From assembly GCA_047967505.1 (NCBI GenBank), contig CM106538.1: a stretch of DNA of 64,000 nucleotides. One strand, given 5' to 3'. The stretch is from Dipteris shenzhenensis (Eukaryota > Polypodiophyta > Polypodiopsida > Gleicheniales). Under the pieces are notes generated by a model, which was not told the origin of the DNA, ran no database searches, and worked only from the letters and a program-made list of their open reading frames with translations. Below, piece by piece: positions 1 through 11,666 of the stretch; the stretch's first letter is position 1, and every line of letters starts with the position of its first letter. The translations under genes and the position numbers were made by a program.

Positions 1-71
1 GAGAGAAGCCCACTGAGGATGCATTCTTTCAGACCCGTGCCGAGCACGATAACGTCGTACTCTTCATCCAT
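1..71 (-). CDS. GDI: Rab GDP-dissociation inhibitor (GDI), first exon, 5' part only
   Basis: Rab GDI is a cytosolic chaperone that extracts prenylated GDP-bound Rab GTPases from membranes and recycles them in vesicle traffic. Reading the minus strand from the ATG at 71-69 gives 23 codons beginning MDEEYDVIVLG and continuing GTGLKECILSG, the near-invariant N-terminus of plant and animal GDIs. It contains the glycine-rich strand-turn-helix of the GDI/REP FAD-like fold. The frame stays open to position 1, so the rest of the gene lies left of the window. A second in-frame ATG does not exist nearby, and this start matches the family start exactly. The gene is divergent from the KOB1-like gene 20 kb away. 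The piece is too short to separate GDI paralogues, but REP/CHM proteins differ in this segment. Confidence 0.9.
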   Translation of the reverse strand, partial: MDEEYDVIVLGTGLKECILSGLL

Positions 72-315
72 GGCAGCTGCTTTTCAGATATTGCAAGTGG
101 CAGTAAAGGGCAGCTCTAAAAGCTCGGATCGGGAGGGAGATGGCTGGAGATCTCGAGTGGGTAGTGGGCGATTGAGCAGATCGAGGGTCACAAGACGTAA
201 ATCTGCTCGTTGGAATACCAAGTCTAAAGGAACGCCGGTTTAGGCGGTCGAGGAATCTGCAGACGGGCACGACAGTATATTACTCGATTAATGGACACAC
301 TAATTACCCTCTTTA
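72..315 (-). promoter_or_regulatory. GDI 5' leader and proximal upstream region
   Basis: This is the 244 bp directly upstream of the GDI start codon on the minus strand, bounded by the MITE at 316. It should contain the 5' untranslated leader and part of the core promoter. A weak AT-rich TATA-like stretch (taatatac on the minus strand) lies near 272-280. I see no stronger motif. The overlapping small open frames on both strands have no recognisable product. Assignment is positional. Confidence 0.35.
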
Positions 316-716
316 GGGGCTTACCACATGGGAATAAATAGGATGGGAATGGGAAAAGGTGGTCCCAAGTGGTCCCATGCATATTTCTATCCTATTCCCA
401 TCCCACCATGTGCTAACAAAAAAAGAACTAGGGATGAATTTAGGAGGAAGAGTACTCATGGCATCATTTCATGTGTTTAAGAGGTGGGGACCTTGTGGGG
501 ACAAGGACACATGTCATCTTTCCATGTTTTTGAATCCCTAAAAAAGGGGAACCCATTCTGGTTGCGAGGGTCTAGAGGCCATGGTCCAGGATGGGGGAAA
601 AAGTGGCTACTCCCATTCTAAATCCATCCTAGACCACTTGGTGTAGGATGGGAGTAATGATGACAAAAATATTCCCATCCTAAACCCATGCTAGCCCCAT
701 CCATGTGCTAAGGCCC
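316..716. mobile_element. PIF/Harbinger (Tourist-like) MITE with TTA target duplication
   Basis: The left end GGGGCTTACCACATGG (316-331) and the right end, read on the other strand as GGGCCTTAGCACATGG (716-701), match at 14 of 16 positions. Imperfect inverted homology continues inward, with the shared word AGGATGGGAAT. TTA stands directly outside both ends (313-315 and 717-719), the target duplication typical of PIF/Harbinger elements. The 401-bp element codes for nothing and is rich in CCCATCCTA-type words, so it is a non-autonomous MITE. It sits about 245 bp upstream of the GDI start codon. Confidence 0.8.
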
Positions 717-719
717 TTA

Positions 720-2230
720 GTCGATGCTTTTGACCATATTTTCCAAATACCTCTTTTAAGAACACCCTCATTTGCAAACCAATTGGGCATCAAATTTCGA
801 ACCTGGTTCATTAGTAGCTGGTTTTTTGGGAAATCCAGATTGCTCCCCAAGCCTCGGTTTAGCTTGGACAATGAAAGGGGGAGTCACCTAGGCTCTAAAA
901 GGATAAGCGTGTTTTAAATACGAGAATAGGTTAGTTTTTCAAACTGAAGTTACTATCCAAGTTACGTTATGGATACTTTGTAGCAAAGTAACTCAATAGA
1001 TTACGAGCATAAAATATTTAAAGTAGCAATTTTAAACATGAGAAAATATTGATTTGAACATAAAGAACACAACTAATAATAGGCCACAAATTAGAACATG
1101 ACAAGCTACTACCATGATATAGGTTTTGGTTTGTGAACTCTAACATTCTAGATGTAATGAATGCTAGTGGTCAACTAAACTATTTGCTTTGGTAACCTAT
1201 GGCCTTTCGTGTGGTCTATTAAAGTGTTGACTTGAGAACTTGTAGGCCCTTATAATTTTTATTTTCATCTCAACCATCGCAACTATAATAGATTGATTTT
1301 AGATGGTCTAAGTAGAGTTTCTAGTGGTCATTGCATTTCCCATTTCTTTTGCATGCATACTATATGCTCCTATGAATTATCTCTTTCCACATTTTTTACC
1401 TTTGTTGGACTGTTCTTTTGAAATGCACTCATCTTCCTTTGAGGAAACTGACATGGTATCTTGTTGTTCAAAGGCAGCTCACTTTACAATAGCTTGCTAT
1501 TTTACCCATGCTCATCAAAGCCACTTGCAAAATTGAATGCAACTAAGCAACATCACCATTTTGCGATGTAGGATTCCCCTCCAGGTAAGTCATGCACTGC
1601 GTAATAGTGAGCTTCTCAAAATGGTACAAATCCTTGCAAATCCAGTCCACAATATGCCTTGTATAATATGATCGTGATATTTCCTTTCTTTTCGAGCAAG
1701 AACGTGTCAATTGATGATTTGTCTTGAGGTCGCTGGGACACACCATCATATGTTAGGGTGAGGTTTGGTTTTAATTACTTGTTGCCATTAGAGCTTATAG
1801 CTATGCTTTGTGCCTAGCTCTTGGCCTAGGGATTGATTAGGGACTTGAGGCTATTAAAGCTTAGATATAAGGCTTTTCTTTGTTTCATTTTTGCTTGACT
1901 TTCTTCTTTCTAGTATTTAGATGAAGAAATAGAATTTGTTTTTAAGATAATGATTGTCACATGGCTTTTCAACAAAGAAATAGAGGAAGGGTTGGGATTA
2001 GGGGTGTCAAAGCCTGGTCATATTTTTGGTACATGTACATTATTGGATGAGTCCTTCCTTTGGTACAAAAATGGGACATAGCATTAATGTGCTAAGATAA
2101 GATCCGTGATTTTTTATATCTTATGAAGCCACATTGTTCCTTGGTGTCCTATTTTTGATCCACAAGTTGGACAGTGCTATATTAAAACAATGCCCTTTAG
2201 ACTGTTTATCGTTTCGTTAACTATCGGATT
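720..2230. other. Intergenic stretch, no recognisable gene
   Basis: AT-rich sequence with only short open frames. A 68-codon minus-strand frame at 1749-1543 does not resemble any family I know. No tRNA, clear inverted repeat or conserved coding block was seen. Confidence 0.5.
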
Positions 2231-2239
2231 TCATCCCAT

Positions 2240-4000
2240 GATACAAGCAATGAAGAGGAGGATGCACCAAATGAGGATGAAATTATGCAAGAAAGGATAA
2301 ATACTTACTTTGAAGCTCCTTCATCAAAATGAAAGAGATGAAGATGTCTAAGAGATCAGCAAGGATAACATGAGTCCTCAAGAGGAAAGCTTACGACGTG
2401 AAGCAAGCACCATGTTATATGAAGGGGTAAGAAAATCTTGTCTTGCAACAATTCTTCTTATCTTAAATTTACAAGCAACCTATGGATGGTCAGAGACTAG
2501 CATTTCGTCCCTATTTCGGTAAGAGTTTTGATGTACTTCAAGTAGTGTCTCATTGCATGTAATTTCAATATACATGCATTGGCTTCGAATTCATTGAATG
2601 GATCGATGTTTCAAGTTACTTCAAATAATACTTCAAAAAGGAAACACAATTCTCGACAAGACGCAACGAAAATGCTTAAATCATTAGGAATGGATTACAA
2701 GTCAATTCATGCATGTCCCAATGATTGCATCCTTTACAAAGGAACATATGAGCACTCTACAACTTGTCCCCAATGTGGTGCATCTTGATACCGGCAAGAC
2801 ACACAAGGACAAAATATTCCAGGAAAGGTCCTACAACACATGCCCATCTTAACACACATCTCACATCTATTTCGTTGTGGATCATTAGCTGGACTTATGG
2901 ATTGGCATGCCTGCAACCGCTCCACGAATGGAACCTTAAGGATCCCTATGTGGATGGAAAGGTTTGGAGGCGCGTAGAAAAGAAGTGGCCAGAGTTTGAG
3001 CTTGAGCCTCCACATTTGCATCTTGGATTGGCTATGGATGGTGTTAATCTAGTTGGACATCAATCCACATCATGGTCAACGTGGCTAGTAGTAATCACAA
3101 TCTATAGCATTCCTCCTTGGCTGAACATAAAGAAAGGGCATTTGATGTTGTCACTCATGCCAGGCAAGCACAAGGTGAAGAACGTGGATGTGTATTTAGC
3201 CCCTTTGGTAGATGAGTTGCAAATTTTATGGAATGGCATGTAGGTCTATGATATTTCAAAGCCTTTGGGTCAACGCCATTTTCAAGTAAAAGGCATTCTG
3301 ATGTGGACCATGCATGATTATCCCAAATTGCATGATTGCTTAGGTACAAAATGTCAAGAGTCCTCCCAACTCACCAAAATCAATTTGTGATTGTTTGTTT
3401 TGCGATTGATGGTGTTCTTCTATCACTTATCAAGACTACTTTCTTTTGTCCCATAATGTTAATAGGTCTCCAAGTGTTTGGATACAATGCATGTCCCCTT
3501 TGTGGAGATAGTTTGTGCAGCCAGTACTCAAAAAATATTTCAAAGATGGTATATGAGAAGCACAGGTGGTTTCTTCCTATGGGCCATCCATATCAAGTCG
3601 ATCCATCTTTTGGGGAACTAGCTCCTATTCCTCCAGTCATGAGATTTGGTGATTAGGAGTGACTTTGGCATGATCCAGAAGTCGAAACACCTCCACCTGG
3701 CATGCAACATATTTCCACATTTTACTCTCTTCCTTATCAGAGGCATCATAAAGTGACATATCTACTGGACCCAATGCATATATTCAAAAAGTTTATGGAA
3801 ACATATGATAAAAGGTGATTTTATGAAAGGCACCATGGGTATTGATAAAAGCAAAGGAGGCGTGGCAATGTGAATGAACAAAGATTGGGGTGAGATGAGA
3901 CCTTCAAGAGGTGGCACAAGTTTCCAAAGGTTATTCTTTGCCAAATTTAGTTTATGCATATGGACATTTTCATGCTTGCATGGTTTAATATAGTCTTATT
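2240..4000 (+). pseudogene. CACTA (En/Spm) Tnp2-type transposase, decayed
   Basis: The translated plus strand carries the colinear motif order of plant CACTA Tnp2 transposases (Transposase_21). At 2660-2790 there is LKSLGMDYKSIHACPNDC with a following CPQCGAS zinc-binding pair. Near 2820-2990 come a VLQHMPILTH-like block and a WHA..R segment. At 3000-3235 are LHLGLAMDGVN, STSWSTW, IPPWLNIKKG and VDVYLAPLVDELQ. At 3470-3600 are YNACPLCGDS and KHRWFLPMGHPY, and near 3765 LLDPMHIFKKFMETYDK. The pieces lie in different frames and are cut by stops such as the TAG after NGM at 3241, so no functional enzyme can be made. CACTA termini and a 3-bp target duplication were not found. Confidence 0.8.
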
Positions 4001-4230
4001 TGAGTTGGGGAAGGTAGCCTTTGGGATGCAATGCAAATTGTGCAAAGACGGAAGGACCATTTGCATCTTTGCAAGCACTCATTGTTGATAGGGTCGTACT
4101 TTTGATCCAACAATGGATTGGTTAAAGATAAACTTGCAGTGGGGAATGTGTCGTTACGGAACTTGTGCTCATGCAAGTCATTACTATTTCATGTGAATGG
4201 CCTCTCAAGTCTATCATGCTTTTTTTTTTA
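4001..4230. other. Probable downstream continuation of the CACTA relic
   Basis: No clear motif remains, but composition and position suggest decayed CACTA sequence. Confidence 0.25.
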
Positions 4231-4560
4231 GTGGTGAAACTCTGGACGCCATGATGCATTTGTTACCAATAAGTAAAAGAGGTTATTTATGATGCCAAAT
4301 TTTGGAACGGTAAGATATCTCTTAGTGTACACATAATGTGGAGTGTTATAATTAAAGAGGAGATGCTTTCAAAGATGAGGTAGAAGAGGAGATGCTTTTT
4401 TTTAATGTGGTGAAACTTTGGATGCCATGATGCATTTGTTACCAATAAGTAAAAGAGATCATTTATGATGCCAAATTTTAGAAAGGTAAGAGGTAACTTA
4501 GCTTATACATAATGTGGATTATTATAATTGAAGAGCAGATGCTCTTCAAAGATGAGGTAG
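4231..4560. repeat. Two-copy tandem duplication, offset 176 bp
   Basis: Copy 1 begins at 4231 with GTGGTGAAAC and copy 2 at 4407. Both continue through the same words (GCATTTGTTACCAATAAGTA, ATGATGCCAAATTTT, ACATAATGTGGA, CAAAGATGAGGTAGA) with scattered substitutions. The divergence shows the duplication is old. It codes for nothing recognisable. Confidence 0.8.
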
Positions 4561-4631
4561 AGAGGATCCACACATTATACACAGGGCTAATGGCTTGTTT
4601 ACCTAATTTGATGTAGGATTTGAATAGGTTG

Positions 4632-4743
4632 CATGGTATTTGTTGAATTCATCTAGCCTTGGCAATCTAATGGTCAACTTTATATGGCATGGTATTTGTT
4701 GAATTCATCTAGCCTTGGCAATCTAATGGTCAACTTTATATGG
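4632..4743. repeat. Perfect 2 x 56-bp tandem duplication
   Basis: The 56 bases at 4632-4687 recur without a mismatch at 4688-4743, head to tail. Perfect identity next to old decayed sequence marks a recent local duplication, or an assembly artefact. Confidence 0.9.
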
Positions 4744-7700
4744 CATTTGCCAAGTCGGCATAATAGATTTTAGACAAGGTATTGACTTTATAGAGGTGAG
4801 AGTTCTTGAAGAAGAGGAGGAGGACACAAGATTTCTATACAATATGTACAATGTCTTGAAATGAAAGCTCAATGAAAGGAACCAAGCTTCTATACAATCA
4901 TGTGGATACGATTTCTTCACTTTAGTCGATTGGTGTCTTTTGGGACATGGCGTTATGATAAGTGTGACTCACCGTATGTCTAAACCCCCCCTCTTTAATT
5001 ACACTAGATATAGTGTGCTTTACAAACTGCTTTTATAATTTTTGGAAAGGAAATTTGTAAAAGTGGAAAAATACAAATTTGGAGTAGTATCTAACTTATG
5101 AAAGTGAAAATGTAGTGGAACATCATACAAAGGACAACAAAAAAATCATTTTCCTATCTTAAGTCATAGTCTAATGTCAAAGAAAGATGAACCTATCAAG
5201 GAAAGGTGGCCTTATGGTCATGTTAGCAACTTTTTATACTTTTCTTTTTCTAACGAAGCTTGAATGGAATACAAAAAGAAATATACCATGTTTGCTTATT
5301 CTGAACCACAAAAAATGTGACATCAAGCTATCTGATGATTCCTATTATTGAAATTATTGTCCTATGGCATCAAATAGTGCATTTGATATGGAATCAATTG
5401 TTAACATGTTTTGGAGTGAAGTTATATTGTCTTTGGGACAAGAATATGGATTTGCATGAATGAATATTATGATGGAATGTCTCGAATGTTGCCACATTGG
5501 TGAATTGTTGCTATTTAATCACTATTGTGAAATGTTGTCACATCTGTGAATTTGATCACATGTGAGTGAACTGCTACTATTTGATCACATGTGAATGAAA
5601 TGTACTTATCTGTGAATGAATGATCACATGTGAATGAATTCATGCTATTTGTGAGTTAACTGTTGCTATGTGACCAACTGTAATTATGTCTCACCATAAA
5701 GGTAGTAGGTGTAGCTTGGAGGATTGTCCATAAACATTTGTTATCAAAGAAAGCAAGCAACAAAATCTTATCTGGAAATTTTAAAATTGATGCGATGTTC
5801 ATTGGCTATTGATTCTAAGGAAATTTTGGGGAATTTCTGTTAACGCTCTTTAAACAGTCTTCTTTGTCACATTTGATGTGATGCTTGAATTTATCCTCAG
5901 CATGTGCCAATTTTATGAAATGTGAAGATTTATAAGTATGTTTGCAATTGCTATCTTCATATTCAATAGTGAATAAATCCAACTATTGTTCATGATGTAC
6001 ATTGATATGTTGCATGGTCCCTTCATGAAACGTCAATGCACTTTGTCTTTGAAACTTAAGTCATTGCAATATCTATTGATCCAAGAAGTGATTGGTGCTA
6101 ATTCTCTTTGAGATTAGCATAAATATTGACATTTGAAAAAGTTGATGAAGTACTAATTTTTTCTGTTGCTCATTTTTGTTGTTTCTTGGATCTTCTTAGA
6201 GGATGGTGATCACATCATTGTAAATCATTGTGCATTCTTCCATCTTTTGAATAGATTATGTTGCCACTATATTGATATAAAATTGCCATATGTTGATGAA
6301 AAGGTGCCATGGTAGTTGGCAAATGTATTGCACTAACATGCCTTCCATCCAAATATGTGCATGCCAAAAATGTAGATTGGCATATTTTGTAACATCTTCA
6401 TTGATTGCATTCTCATATTTTGAAGTTGGATGTTCTATAGTGTCACATCTCTTGATGACTTCCATGCCTATATGTCTTTATCTTTGACTTGATTGTCAAT
6501 TAGGATTAATTGGAACTGATTAGAAAGTTGAGAATGTTTTCGTGTGAGGAAAGAGCTGATTATCAGTTACATAATATTATACGAAATCGTATGATGGATC
6601 ACTGAAACATGCTTCTAGCATTAGAATGTTCATAATACTTAGTTGACAAAAATTAGCTCAAGTTGTTGATTGATTAGAGGACATAACAAGTGATTTTGTA
6701 GAAAATGGGCCACTATGGATGACAAATGAAGTTGGGATAGCATGTGGAGGCACTCAACCAATGGCATGGTTTTTTAAAGAACTTTTTTTCCTTTTAAAAT
6801 ACGTCTTTTTTTATTAAAAACATTTAAAACATTCAAAATCCCCAAAAATCATGTTTTTTTTTTGCCAGCTTGTAGGAAAGCGGTTGATTGGATTCCTATC
6901 ATGCAGTATGTCTAACACACCACATGGTTTATTGGATATATTGTGTGGTAAAATTCCATTATCATGCGGAGTCATGAAGGCATGCATGTTTGACACGTGG
7001 TGCCATGTCGAGGCATGCAATTCGTCATGATTACTACACAGTAAATGCAAATTATTTTTGGACTGGGCATATAAAAATAGACCCCACTACTATTTTACTT
7101 CATCTAATTCACAATTGACTATTTATCGCTTTTGTCGTCGGCCCGCTTTTGGTGAGTTTTGGCTTCAAATTTATTATTATTATTTTTGTTTATGGTTTTG
7201 TCAGTCAGGGTCAAGTGTGTGCCTTGCAGTTTGCTGGCCTTGATTGCCTTGCCCCCTTGCCCTAATTAACATGTGTGGTTTTTATTTTCAAAATATTTTT
7301 GTTCTGCTTATTGTGCAAGGGTTGTTTAGACGTTACAACCACCATATTGGGGACATAGATTTACAACTACCAAAGTTCTCATGCTTGCATATATAGGTAA
7401 AGTAGCCTACAACATAAATGGAACCACTATATATTTTGCATTGCACTTGCCAACCAATAAAAGAACTTTGCAAATCTATTAAAATAAAAATTACATGCTC
7501 TCACATCACTTTATTAGCAAGTTCAACTCCTTGAAAGATCTCTAATGGGGAAAACAACAACTAACTTTGCCGACTTGCGTATGTGAACATTGAAAGGGAT
7601 TACACATAATACTTTGAGGATAATTGACATTATTAAATATGAATACTTTTATGATTTCATTATTACATATGGGGATATTGACATTATTACATGTGGGGAC

Positions 7701-8749
7701 TTCCACCAAGCGAAACCTGTAAAGGATTCTTAGGTGTTTAAGCAAAATGATGAGACACTTGAAGGTATGATCAACACATGTTGGCATAAAAAACCAAAAT
7801 ATTATGAACTTCAAACAACAATACGATAAAGTAATATCTCTTTTGTAGATGCATTAAAATCTTTTAGAAAATGCAATCACACAAAACATCAAATAGAGTA
7901 AGTTAATAACAAGTGCTTCCATCAAGTGCCAGATGCCATCGCTGATCAATTACTCTTCCCCTGGATTCACACGATCAATAGTAATGAAATATTTCAAGCA
8001 TAAGATAACCTTGGAATTAATCACCACAATCAATCAACCTTTCAGTATTATAGCAATGCGAAATCAATAAATCACAGATGAATGGTTCACACATGCGATA
8101 CATACCATCTCATGGTGTACCTGATGCTACATATGAATAAAATCGTATGGATGGTGCACACATGCTACACATATCGTCATCGTGTAAGTGGTGCACACAA
8201 TGCTACACACTCATACAGCCCGCAATCGTATATCCAGCCATGTAGGAGCACACATGCATCACTGCATAATAGTGAGCACACATGCATTAGCTGCGTGACA
8301 AAAATGCTGGATCTCACTAAACTAAATACTGAAGGATTAAATTAATGGGATAATTCCAATTCTCATAATAGCAAGACCCCAACAACCGCATCAACAATCA
8401 AAAGGTGGCTGACAGTCAGACTCCTATTGGAAAAGCGATGTACGGTAGCAACATCAACAATGTACCAAAACAAGCATAGTACATCAAAATCGGCAAAGAA
8501 GATCACAACATCAAAATTACACTTCTACTATCAGGACAGCATGCAAAGCTTAGCTGACAGCACCTCATTTCTACCACCCGGTAAGCTATTGTAATTCTCC
8601 ATCTCCTTTTTCTTTCATGGAACGACTCGGATAGCTTCGGAGAGGAAACATCACCTTGCCATATCGGTATAGCATATTTTACATGAAATAGAGCTCGAGT
8701 AGAGGCTGCTTCCCAAATAGATGATCTAGAGGATATCTTTCACAACCCT
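4744..8749. other. Intergenic stretch without recognisable genes
   Basis: About 4 kb of AT-rich DNA. At 5470-5670 the words GATCACATGTGAATGAA, GTGAATGAATGA and TTGCTA recur irregularly, a decayed short-period repeat. A minus-strand frame at 6465-6256 (69 codons) and its neighbours look protein-like but match no family I can name. Nothing else is supported. Confidence 0.5.
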
Positions 8750-8803
8750 GATTATATTCCTAGTGGGATAAGTTCCTCTGATAATTCCGTACACAGCAAG
8801 GAA

Positions 8804-10280
8804 GTGCATGAAGCAAAATTTGAGCTAGAAAGGTTAGTGCTATCCACTCCAACACATGAATTACTCCAAAGAACACTTGCCACTAATATTGCAACCAGTA
8901 TCTTTGTGACTGCAAGGAAGCAATTGAATTTCAATCCTCTCCCACCACCCCCAAAGAAGAATAAAAAGAAGCCTGTCAAAGTTCAAGTTCAAGTTCATGC
9001 TCAGCACAAAATGCAGAACCCATTGGTCAAAGCTGCAAAGTTTACAAGCAAGAAAGCTCAAGACCCTGACAGCCATGTTGGGCAATTTGAGACAAGGTGG
9101 ACAGCTAGTGGATTTGGACAACTGCCAGATGAGACAAAAAAGGAGCAATTTGCTGCGACATTCAATGGTAAAGCAATGAATTGGTTTATGCAGTATGGTA
9201 TTGCACATTTTAACACTTATGATGAATTAAAGATTGCTTTCTTAAGTCGTTTTAAAAAAGAGAAAACACTAGAGGACATTTTGAAAAAGCTGAGAACAAT
9301 GAAACAGAAAGATCTCATGGTTGAGGACTATTCACAGATGTTTAGAAACCTCAACAGAAGGCTAATAGAAAATCAAAGACCTACCTAAGAGCAATTGGAA
9401 GACTATTTCTGCAAAGTATGAAATAAGGAGTTGAGAATTGCAGTAGCTGGCAGGGACCAACTTGGTGGAGCAAATGATTTTAGCAATATGGTGGAAGCTG
9501 CCTACGAGCAGAGAGGACTTGGTACAGCATCAAAAGACAAAAAAGAAACGTCATTCAGATTCATAGACAGACACAGATAGTGAAGCAGATGAAGATACAG
9601 ATGAGGAAGATGACTCATCAAAATATGATGAGGATGATGAGGAATACTCAAAGAAAAAGAAGAAAGACAAAACACAAAAGCTGAAAGAAAATTCCACATC
9701 AAAAAAGACAGCAGAAAAAATCTCGAAGTTGGAGAAGATGATTAAAGACCAGCTACAAAGCTTAAAGCCACCCCCACAACAACAAAAAGTTCCATGCAAA
9801 TTCTACAAAAAGGACAATCACGACAAAGAAAGATGCTGGTACAACCCTAATTACAGAGGCATAGTACCACCTTACATTCAACATCAACATAATCAAGCAC
9901 CAGCAATACCTACTAATCAAATAGCAGTGGCAAGACCACCACAACAAAGATATCAAAATGCAACTCCAAGGCGGCCAAATCAACAACCAAAGGCAAATGC
10001 AAGACCAAGTTTGCACCTACCATGGTATGGATGGCCATAGGCAAGGCCAACCGTGTGAGCTTTGGTGCAAGCACAGGGAAGAGAGAGGTATACCCATTAT
10101 TCAATACGATGAAAGAAACAATCAAAATCATCAGCAACAGCCTCCACCAAGAGTACATATGGTCTATCTAGATCCATCCATCAAGAGTACAAACACAACA
10201 ATCAACGCAATCAAAGAAATGTTCAGGCTTTGCCAGTTACAAGATCGAAGAATACAAAGCCACTACCTGGGCTAGGAGAT
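8804..10280 (+). pseudogene. Gypsy-1 gag remnant
   Basis: The capsid-like part (8804-9480) includes DSHVGQFETRW, AATFNGKAMNWF and YDELKIAFLSRF, the usual retrotransposon gag signature. It is interrupted by TAA at 9386 and TGA at 9419, then shifts frame. An acidic, then lysine-rich linker (9570-9740) precedes a nucleocapsid knuckle at 9795-9836 that reads C-x2-Y-x4-H-x4-C: the second cysteine of the CCHC finger is replaced by tyrosine. A second Cys/His cluster (C-T-Y-H-G-M-D-G-H) follows near 10012. Glutamine/proline-rich sequence surrounds both. Confidence 0.7.
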
Positions 10281-10730
10281 GCGGCAAGGGAAATAGCTAG
10301 GCCAATGAACTGGCCAAATCAAACTGAGACAAGAAACAAAGAATTGCAACAAGTACTACGGAACAACACATCATAGGATGTCAAAAAAGAACAATGGAAT
10401 AACAAAAACAAAGGGATAATGCAGTATCAACAGATTCGTTGACAACCGTCCGCCTGCACACCAACAACAATGCAATAATCATGCTACAAATTTACAATGC
10501 AATGGCAATCCATCAAGACAGTTTCTCGAGAAGATCCCACATTCACAAAATACTTACTCAAGTCAAAATGCCACTCCACAATAGAAAACAAACTTTCCGA
10601 TCAGAACAGCGTAGAAGTTCCCAGAAATTAAAGACTATAGCTGAACAAACAGAACCACGGACTATGATCCGGGCCAAATCAACTCAAGGAAGTAAGGCTA
10701 CTACTACAAGAGATTAAGAAATACACTAGC
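10281..10730 (+). other. Gag-protease linker of gypsy-1
   Basis: Asparagine/glutamine-rich translated sequence with frameshifts and no domain. It lies between the second Cys/His cluster and the protease frame. Confidence 0.4.
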
Positions 10731-11273
10731 ATGCAAAATGAGGACAACACACTCTTTTTCCAAGAGTTAATGGACTCCAAGGTACAAATTACTCTTGATC
10801 AACTACTGAACTTGGTTCGAGCTTTCAAACATCAAATTTGCAAGAGATTGCATCTAGAAGAATCACATCTAACACAAGCTCAAAAACCAAGTAATGATGA
10901 AGAGGAAATTCCCGATATTTACTCATTAATAGTGGAAGATGTGGACTACCAAGTACCACTCATTGATGTAGACTACAAAAGGCAAAGAATCCCAGAAGTA
11001 CTAGTTGGTGGAGGCTCAGGTGTCAATATCCTCTTAGAAGATTTATTCAAAAAATTTTGCTGCAATGAATTGGTTCCAGCACCATTTCAGGTGAGGATGG
11101 CTGACCAAAGGAGAATTCAACCTCTTGGGATACTGAGAGGGCAGGAGATTACAATCATGGGACTCACATACACAGTCACATTTGTAGTACTCCAAATGGA
11201 GGAAAAAGATTATGCTTACTCAATGCTATTGGGTAGGCCATGGTTAAGAGCTACCAAGGTCAAGCAAGACTAG
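10731..11273 (+). pseudogene. Gypsy-1 aspartic protease region with lost catalytic Asp
   Basis: A 180-codon frame. The leader (about residues 10-40) has the KVQITLDQLLNL helix seen before retropepsins in plant gypsy elements. The catalytic loop, normally D-G/S-G-S/A-G, reads LVGGGSGVNIL: the codon at 11007-11009 is GGT (Gly) where the catalytic Asp belongs. The flap and C-terminal part follow, ending in MLLGRPWLRA. Retropepsins cannot work without this Asp, so the protease is dead even though the frame is open. Confidence 0.75.
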
Positions 11274-11666
11274 GGCTCAAAGAGAATAACTATCAGGAAA
11301 GGGAAAAAGAAAATTAAAATCAACCTATCCTCAAGAAGGTGTTTTCCAAGAAAAACACAGCCACTACAAGCAGAGGGAATCAATATGATTCTAGATTGTG
11401 ATGAAGATGGAAGAAATTTTCCTCAGAAGGAACCCCACTATTTATCCTATTTTTGAGATTGATGTTATTACGATTATTGATCAATATATAGGTTCAAATC
11501 AGCAGATACCACATTTCGGCACAGATCCCCGACTGCTGCAGAACAAAACAAAATCAAAAACCAGTCGGATCAGGTTTTCACAGAAAAAAATACAACAGAA
11601 GACACTAATGCAAACAAACATGATATACTAGAGGAAATCACTTCTAAGTCAGTAGAGGAAGCAATC

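Noticed and set aside
6256-6465. Protein-like minus-strand frame (69 codons)
   Set aside because: No family recognised, frame broken on both sides, no conservation evidence inside the window.
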